DNA of 9,986 bases from JBGCDD01 sp045105075 (GTDB lineage Bacteria; Pseudomonadota; Alphaproteobacteria; Rhodobacterales; Rhodobacteraceae): NCBI GenBank assembly GCA_045105075.1, contig JBGCDD010000019.1:1-9986 (forward strand). The letters are read 5' to 3'. This document shows positions 7,194-9,986 of this stretch, piece by piece (position 1 is the stretch's first letter; every line of letters starts with the position of its first letter). Position numbers and translations under genes: made by a program. Below the pieces are notes generated by a model. It had not been told where the DNA came from, made no database searches, and was given only the letters and a program-made list of their open reading frames with translations.

Positions 7194-8445
7194 AATGCGC
7201 AATGCCAGCAGCGGCACCCTCGTCGATCAGATCCCCGGTCCTGAAACGGTCCAGATCAAAGGGTCGGCTGATGTCGTGGTGAGATCCCGTCGCCAACAGA
7301 TGCGCCAACAAGGTGCCGCCCGCTGGAATCGCCTTGAACCCGCCGGTGCCCCATCCGCAATTCAGGTAAAGACCGGGCACGCCGGAGGGCCCGATAATCG
7401 GCGAGCTGTCGGGCGTCACGTCAACGATGCCGGCCCAATGGCGCAGCAGTTTGACCTTGGCCAACACCGGTGCCATTTCCACAAGCCCCGACAGGACGGC
7501 CTCTTGCATCGGTTGATTGCCCCGCTGCCCGTAACTGGGCACACGGTCCAACCCGCCGCCGATCACCAGACCGCCCTTGTCGGACTGGCTGAAATAGGTG
7601 CCATAGGCCGGGGAAAAAGCCACTGTGTCCATCACCGGCTTCATCGGTTCGCTGACGAAAGCTTGCAACGCATAGGACTGGATCGGCAACGTATAGCCGG
7701 CAAGTCCCGCCAACACAGACGAGTGACCCGCCACGGCCGCACCAACACGATCGGCGCGAATGGTGCCAAGGCTGGTCTGCACGCCCTTGCATGCGCCGCC
7801 TTCCATCAGAAAATCGGTGACTTCGCAATTCTGGAGGATATCGACCCCAAGGCTGTCGGCCGCGCGCGCATATCCCCAAGCCACAGCGTCGTGCCGCCCG
7901 GTGCCAGCGCGTCCCTGCCAGACACCGCCGTGAATGGGAAAGCGGGCATCGGCGCGGAAGTTCAGGATGGGTGCGACCTTTTGAATCTGCGCAGGCGTCA
8001 GAATTTCGGCGTCGGTGTTGTTCAGCTGCATCGCGTTGGCCATGCGCGCGGCCATCTCCATCTCCGGCTCGGAATGGGCCAAGACGACCATGCCACGCTG
8101 CGAAAACATGACATTGTAGTTCAACTCGCGCGACAACCCTTCGTAAAGGCGCACCGAGAAATCATAGAGTGCAGCACTTTCGGGGTAGTAATAGTTGGAG
8201 CGGATCGCAGTGGTGTTGCGCCCGGTATTGCCGCCCCCAAGCCAGCCTTTTTCCACCACGGCCACACGTTTTACGCCGTGGTTTTTGGCCAGGTAATACG
8301 CGGTGGCCAACCCATGCCCGCCGCCGCCAATGATAACGACATCGTATTCGGCCTGTGGTTTCGGGCTGCGCCACGCCGGTTTCCACCCTTTGTGACCGCG
8401 CATACCTTCGCGCAGCAAATTGAATGCTGAGTACGTTTTCGTCAC
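7192..8445 (-). CDS. soxB: Sarcosine oxidase beta subunit (SoxB), 417 residues
   Basis: This is the first gene of the operon. The beta subunit is a DAO-family flavoprotein that binds FAD non-covalently and FMN covalently and oxidises the amine; with the other subunits it yields glycine, H2O2 and 5,10-methylene-tetrahydrofolate from sarcosine. Seen here: the family N-terminus REGMRGHKGWKPAWRSP (12-28); the dinucleotide-binding motif YDVVIIGGGGHGLATAYYLA (34-53); EKGWLGGGNTGRNTT (65-79); and GRHDAVAWGYAR, whose His185 corresponds to the FMN-linking histidine (His173 in the Corynebacterium enzyme). The C-terminal stretch has DVTPDSSPIIG and LNCGWGTGGFKAIPAGG. The length is normal. The start is GTG at 8443-8445, kept because the residues that follow match the family N-terminus; its ribosome site is weak (GGGA 9 bases upstream). 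The operator-like palindrome at 8488-8503 lies 43-58 bases before it, so repression by the divergent TetR protein is likely. Confidence 0.94.
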   Translation of the reverse strand: MTKTYSAFNLLREGMRGHKGWKPAWRSPKPQAEYDVVIIGGGGHGLATAYYLAKNHGVKRVAVVEKGWLGGGNTGRNTTAIRSNYYYPESAALYDFSVRLYEGLSRELNYNVMFSQRGMVVLAHSEPEMEMAARMANAMQLNNTDAEILTPAQIQKVAPILNFRADARFPIHGGVWQGRAGTGRHDAVAWGYARAADSLGVDILQNCEVTDFLMEGGACKGVQTSLGTIRADRVGAAVAGHSSVLAGLAGYTLPIQSYALQAFVSEPMKPVMDTVAFSPAYGTYFSQSDKGGLVIGGGLDRVPSYGQRGNQPMQEAVLSGLVEMAPVLAKVKLLRHWAGIVDVTPDSSPIIGPSGVPGLYLNCGWGTGGFKAIPAGGTLLAHLLATGSHHDISRPFDLDRFRTGDLIDEGAAAGIAH

Positions 8446-8487
8446 AATAAGCGGTCCCGCAGTGTTGGTGTTGCGTGCACTTCTTTA

Positions 8488-8503
8488 TGTACGTTAATGT
8501 ACA
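8488..8503. promoter_or_regulatory. Probable TetR operator in the soxB-tetR divergent promoter region
   Basis: TGTACGTTAATGTACA is an inverted repeat (TGTAC, 6-base spacer, GTACA) in the 87-base gap between the soxB and tetR starts. Read on the - strand it aligns with the second site at 9229-9244, sharing the form TGWAC-N6-GTACA plus matching flank on both sides. A TACAAT hexamer (8500-8505) overlapping its right arm could be a -10 box for tetR, though no good -35 is spaced for it. TetR-family regulators commonly bind such palindromes beside their own gene and repress both directions. Confidence 0.62.
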
Positions 8504-8532
8504 ATAAAGTTGGAATCAATCGGTGGCGCTCC

Positions 8533-9210
8533 ATGAGCAACGAGGTAATCAATACCGTTGGCAAAAGGGTGCGCGGCGCACCGCGAACGACCCGCGAGGA
8601 TTGGGTTGAGGCCGCGCTTGATACCCTCACCACCCAAGGCGTTGATGCCGTCAAGGTGTCGGTCCTCGCGACCAAGCTGAACTGTGCGCGCTCCAGCTTT
8701 TATTGGTATTTTCAGGACCGTCGCGATCTTCTGGATGGCTTGCTGGACCATTGGCAAAACCAGAACACCAACGCCATTGTGGGGCAGGCCAGCAAACCTG
8801 CGGGCAGCATTAACTTTGCCCTTGTGAACTTGTTTGCCTGTTGGATCGCCGATGCCGCATCGGGTGAAAGACCTTTTGACACAAAACTTGATTTTGCCAT
8901 CCGGGATTGGGCGCGCCGCGATGGGTCCATTCGCCGCGCCGTGGATATCTCTGACGATGCGCGGATCGGGGCCATCAAAGGCATGTTCGAGCGTCATGCT
9001 TACGCCGCCCCCGAGGCCACGATCCGGGCGCGGATCGTCTATTTTGCCCAGATCGGCTACGAGGCGTTGGATGCGCGCGAAAGCAACCTGGACCGGGCGA
9101 AAACCGGGCGGGACACCCTGTTTTGCCTGACCGGGGTCAGGCCTACTGACGCCGAAGTGGGCGCGATTGTTGGTCTAACCGGGCACACAATTGAGGAGCT
9201 GGGCGAATGA
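8533..9210 (+). CDS. TetR/AcrR-family transcriptional regulator, 225 residues
   Basis: The N-terminal domain is a TetR-type helix-turn-helix. REDWVEAALDTLTTQGVDAV (21-40) leads into VSVLATKLNCARSSFYWYFQDRRDLLDGLL (42-71), with the recognition-helix signature SSFYWYF. The C-terminal ligand-binding half (about 80-225) is divergent, as usual, so the inducer cannot be read from it. I start at the ATG at 8533, preceded by GGTGG 6 bases upstream, giving MSNEVINTVGKRVRGAPRTT. The in-frame ATG at 8497 would put translation start inside the palindromic operator and adds 12 residues unlike the family. The gene is divergent from soxBDAG and upstream of a broken dimethylglycine-dehydrogenase-like gene, with matching palindromes on both sides. 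I infer that it is a local repressor that senses a methylated amine or a breakdown product and also controls itself. Confidence 0.9.
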   Translation: MSNEVINTVGKRVRGAPRTTREDWVEAALDTLTTQGVDAVKVSVLATKLNCARSSFYWYFQDRRDLLDGLLDHWQNQNTNAIVGQASKPAGSINFALVNLFACWIADAASGERPFDTKLDFAIRDWARRDGSIRRAVDISDDARIGAIKGMFERHAYAAPEATIRARIVYFAQIGYEALDARESNLDRAKTGRDTLFCLTGVRPTDAEVGAIVGLTGHTIEELGE

Positions 9211-9228
9211 GAATGTTTAGCTCAATTA

Positions 9229-9244
9229 TGAACAGTTACGTACA
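9229..9244. promoter_or_regulatory. Second probable TetR operator, upstream of the dehydrogenase pseudogene
   Basis: TGAACAGTTACGTACA matches the reverse complement of the 8488-8503 site at TG.ACA.T.ACGTACA, with one arm degenerate (TGAAC for TGTAC). The shared core ACGTACAT extends one base past the palindrome. The site lies 18 bases after the tetR stop and 34 bases before the GTG start of the broken gene. The AT-rich TTATATC just downstream could hold a -10 box. It suggests the pseudogene was once in the same regulon as soxBDAG. Confidence 0.5.
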
Positions 9245-9264
9245 TTATATCTAAGATGAGGCAC

Positions 9265-9270
9265 GAAGGA
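9265..9270 (+). promoter_or_regulatory. Shine-Dalgarno sequence for the dehydrogenase pseudogene
   Basis: GAAGGA sits 8 bases before the GTG at 9279-9281, the position where homology to the family N-terminus begins. It supports GTG as the original start codon. Confidence 0.55.
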
Positions 9271-9278
9271 CTGCAGCC

Positions 9279-9986
9279 GTGAAATCTTCTTACCGAGCAA
9301 TCGTCATTGGCGGCGGCGGCGTGGTCGGCGCATCGGTCCTCTATCATCTGGCCAAGTTCGGCTGCAGCGACATTGCCATGGTTTAACGGGCCGAGCTGAC
9401 AGCGGGGTCCACCTGGCACGCCGCTGCAGGATTTCATGCGTTCAATGGCGATCCGAATGTGGCGGCCCTGCAGGATGACACGATCAATCTGTATTAAGAG
9501 ATCAAGGCCGAAAGCGGTCAGGACGTCGGGGTGATCCGCACAGAGGATGTGATTGGGGGCCTGTAGGACTCAAACGAGGGCGACCTGGACCCCTACGGCG
9601 CAACCGCGTGCTGGAGCTGAACCAACGCGGCGATGGGACATGGGATGTGGTGACCGAACACGGCAGCATGTGGTGAATGCCGCCGGTCTTTGGGCCAAGC
9701 AATGCGGACTAATGGCGGGCGTCGATTTGCCGGTGACGCCGATGGAGCATCACGATTTGATCACCGACACAGCCGAGGGGTTGAAGAACCTGCCCGGTGA
9801 ATTGCCCGTTGTCGCGGATCTGGATGGGTTCACCTATGCCAGACAAGAACGCGACGGGCTGTTGTTCGGCGTTTATGAACGAAACCCAAAACACTGAATG
9901 ATGGACGGCGCGCCGTGGGATTATGGCATGGACCTGATCCCCGAAGACGTCGAACGTATCGGCGAAGAATTGGCCATTGGCTTTGC
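9279..9986 (+). pseudogene. Broken dimethylglycine-dehydrogenase-like FAD oxidoreductase gene, runs off the window
   Basis: From the GTG at 9279 the frame gives a clear DMGDH/DAO-type N-terminus: YRAIVIGGGGVVGASVLYHL, then RAELTAGSTWHAAAGFHAFN. In-frame stops interrupt it at 9384-9386 (where Glu is expected before RAELTAG), 9495-9497 and 9564-9566 (where Tyr is expected in GGLYDSNEG). Part of the protein is missing between SGQDVG and GGL (roughly 50 residues by memory of the family). DPYGATA joins RNRVLELNQRGDGTWDVV with a frame change near 9599, losing about 15-20 residues. A third small deletion with a frame change near 9667 leads into HVVNAAGLWAKQCGLMAGVD and then MEHHDLITDT. A last stop at 9895-9897 replaces the Trp of KHWMMDGAPW, and homology continues to the window edge. 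Intact relatives are about 800 residues, with a GcvT-like C-terminal half, and demethylate dimethylglycine or related N-methyl amines with folate as acceptor. The number of lesions rules out simple sequencing error. Confidence 0.88.

Noticed and set aside
7179..7217. Upstream ATG for soxD
   Set aside because: It has no ribosome site and lies in soxB; the shorter form has a well-spaced AAGAGAGG and puts the CPFC motif at the expected position.
7177..8430. 417-residue open frame on the + strand
   Set aside because: It lies almost exactly opposite soxB and carries no family sequence; a shadow frame.
8497..8532. Upstream ATG for the TetR gene
   Set aside because: It lies inside the palindromic operator, lacks a ribosome site and adds residues that do not resemble the family N-terminus.

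Overview
The window looks like chromosome or large-replicon DNA from a marine alphaproteobacterium of the Rhodobacterales (Roseobacter group). It is moderately GC-rich. The SoxBDAG subunits and the dimethylglycine-dehydrogenase-like remnant resemble roseobacter proteins, and codon choice is typical of that group. This placement is inferred from protein character; there is no rRNA or other marker gene here.

Layout from left to right. (i) Bases 2-751 (+) are the 3' part of a 3-oxoadipate enol-lactonase-like alpha/beta hydrolase (pcaD type), whose first residues lie before the window. (ii) After a 320-base convergent gap comes an uncharacterised 414-residue protein (1072-2316, -) with a charged helical stretch and a C-terminal segment resembling DUF4274. 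(iii) Bases 2317-3593 are gene-poor. They hold only one doubtful short reading frame, a short imperfect direct repeat and a small hairpin, and look like decayed or accessory DNA. (iv) Bases 3594-8445 (-) are a complete, tightly packed soxB-soxD-soxA-soxG operon for a heterotetrameric sarcosine-oxidase-family enzyme. (v) Divergent from soxB is a TetR-family regulator (8533-9210, +). (vi) Downstream of the regulator, in the same direction, is the start of a dimethylglycine-dehydrogenase-like flavoprotein gene (9279 to the window end). It is broken by four in-frame stops and at least three deletions or frameshifts.

How the genes fit together. Dimethylglycine dehydrogenase and sarcosine oxidase catalyse consecutive N-demethylations (dimethylglycine to sarcosine to glycine) and pass the one-carbon unit to tetrahydrofolate. 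The layout therefore suggests a methylated-amine catabolic island controlled by the central TetR protein. The best regulatory signal is a 16-bp inverted repeat, TGWAC-N6-GTACA. One copy lies between soxB and tetR (8488-8503) and a second lies between tetR and the broken gene (9229-9244), each with further matching flank. This fits one regulator controlling both arms and itself. The pseudogene shows that one arm has been lost while its presumed operator remains.

I found no CRISPR array, tRNA, rRNA, intact mobile element or clearly new multi-gene system. The most interesting items are the paired operator, the decaying dehydrogenase, several departures of the SoxBDAG subunits from the classical sequence pattern, and the unknown 414-residue protein.
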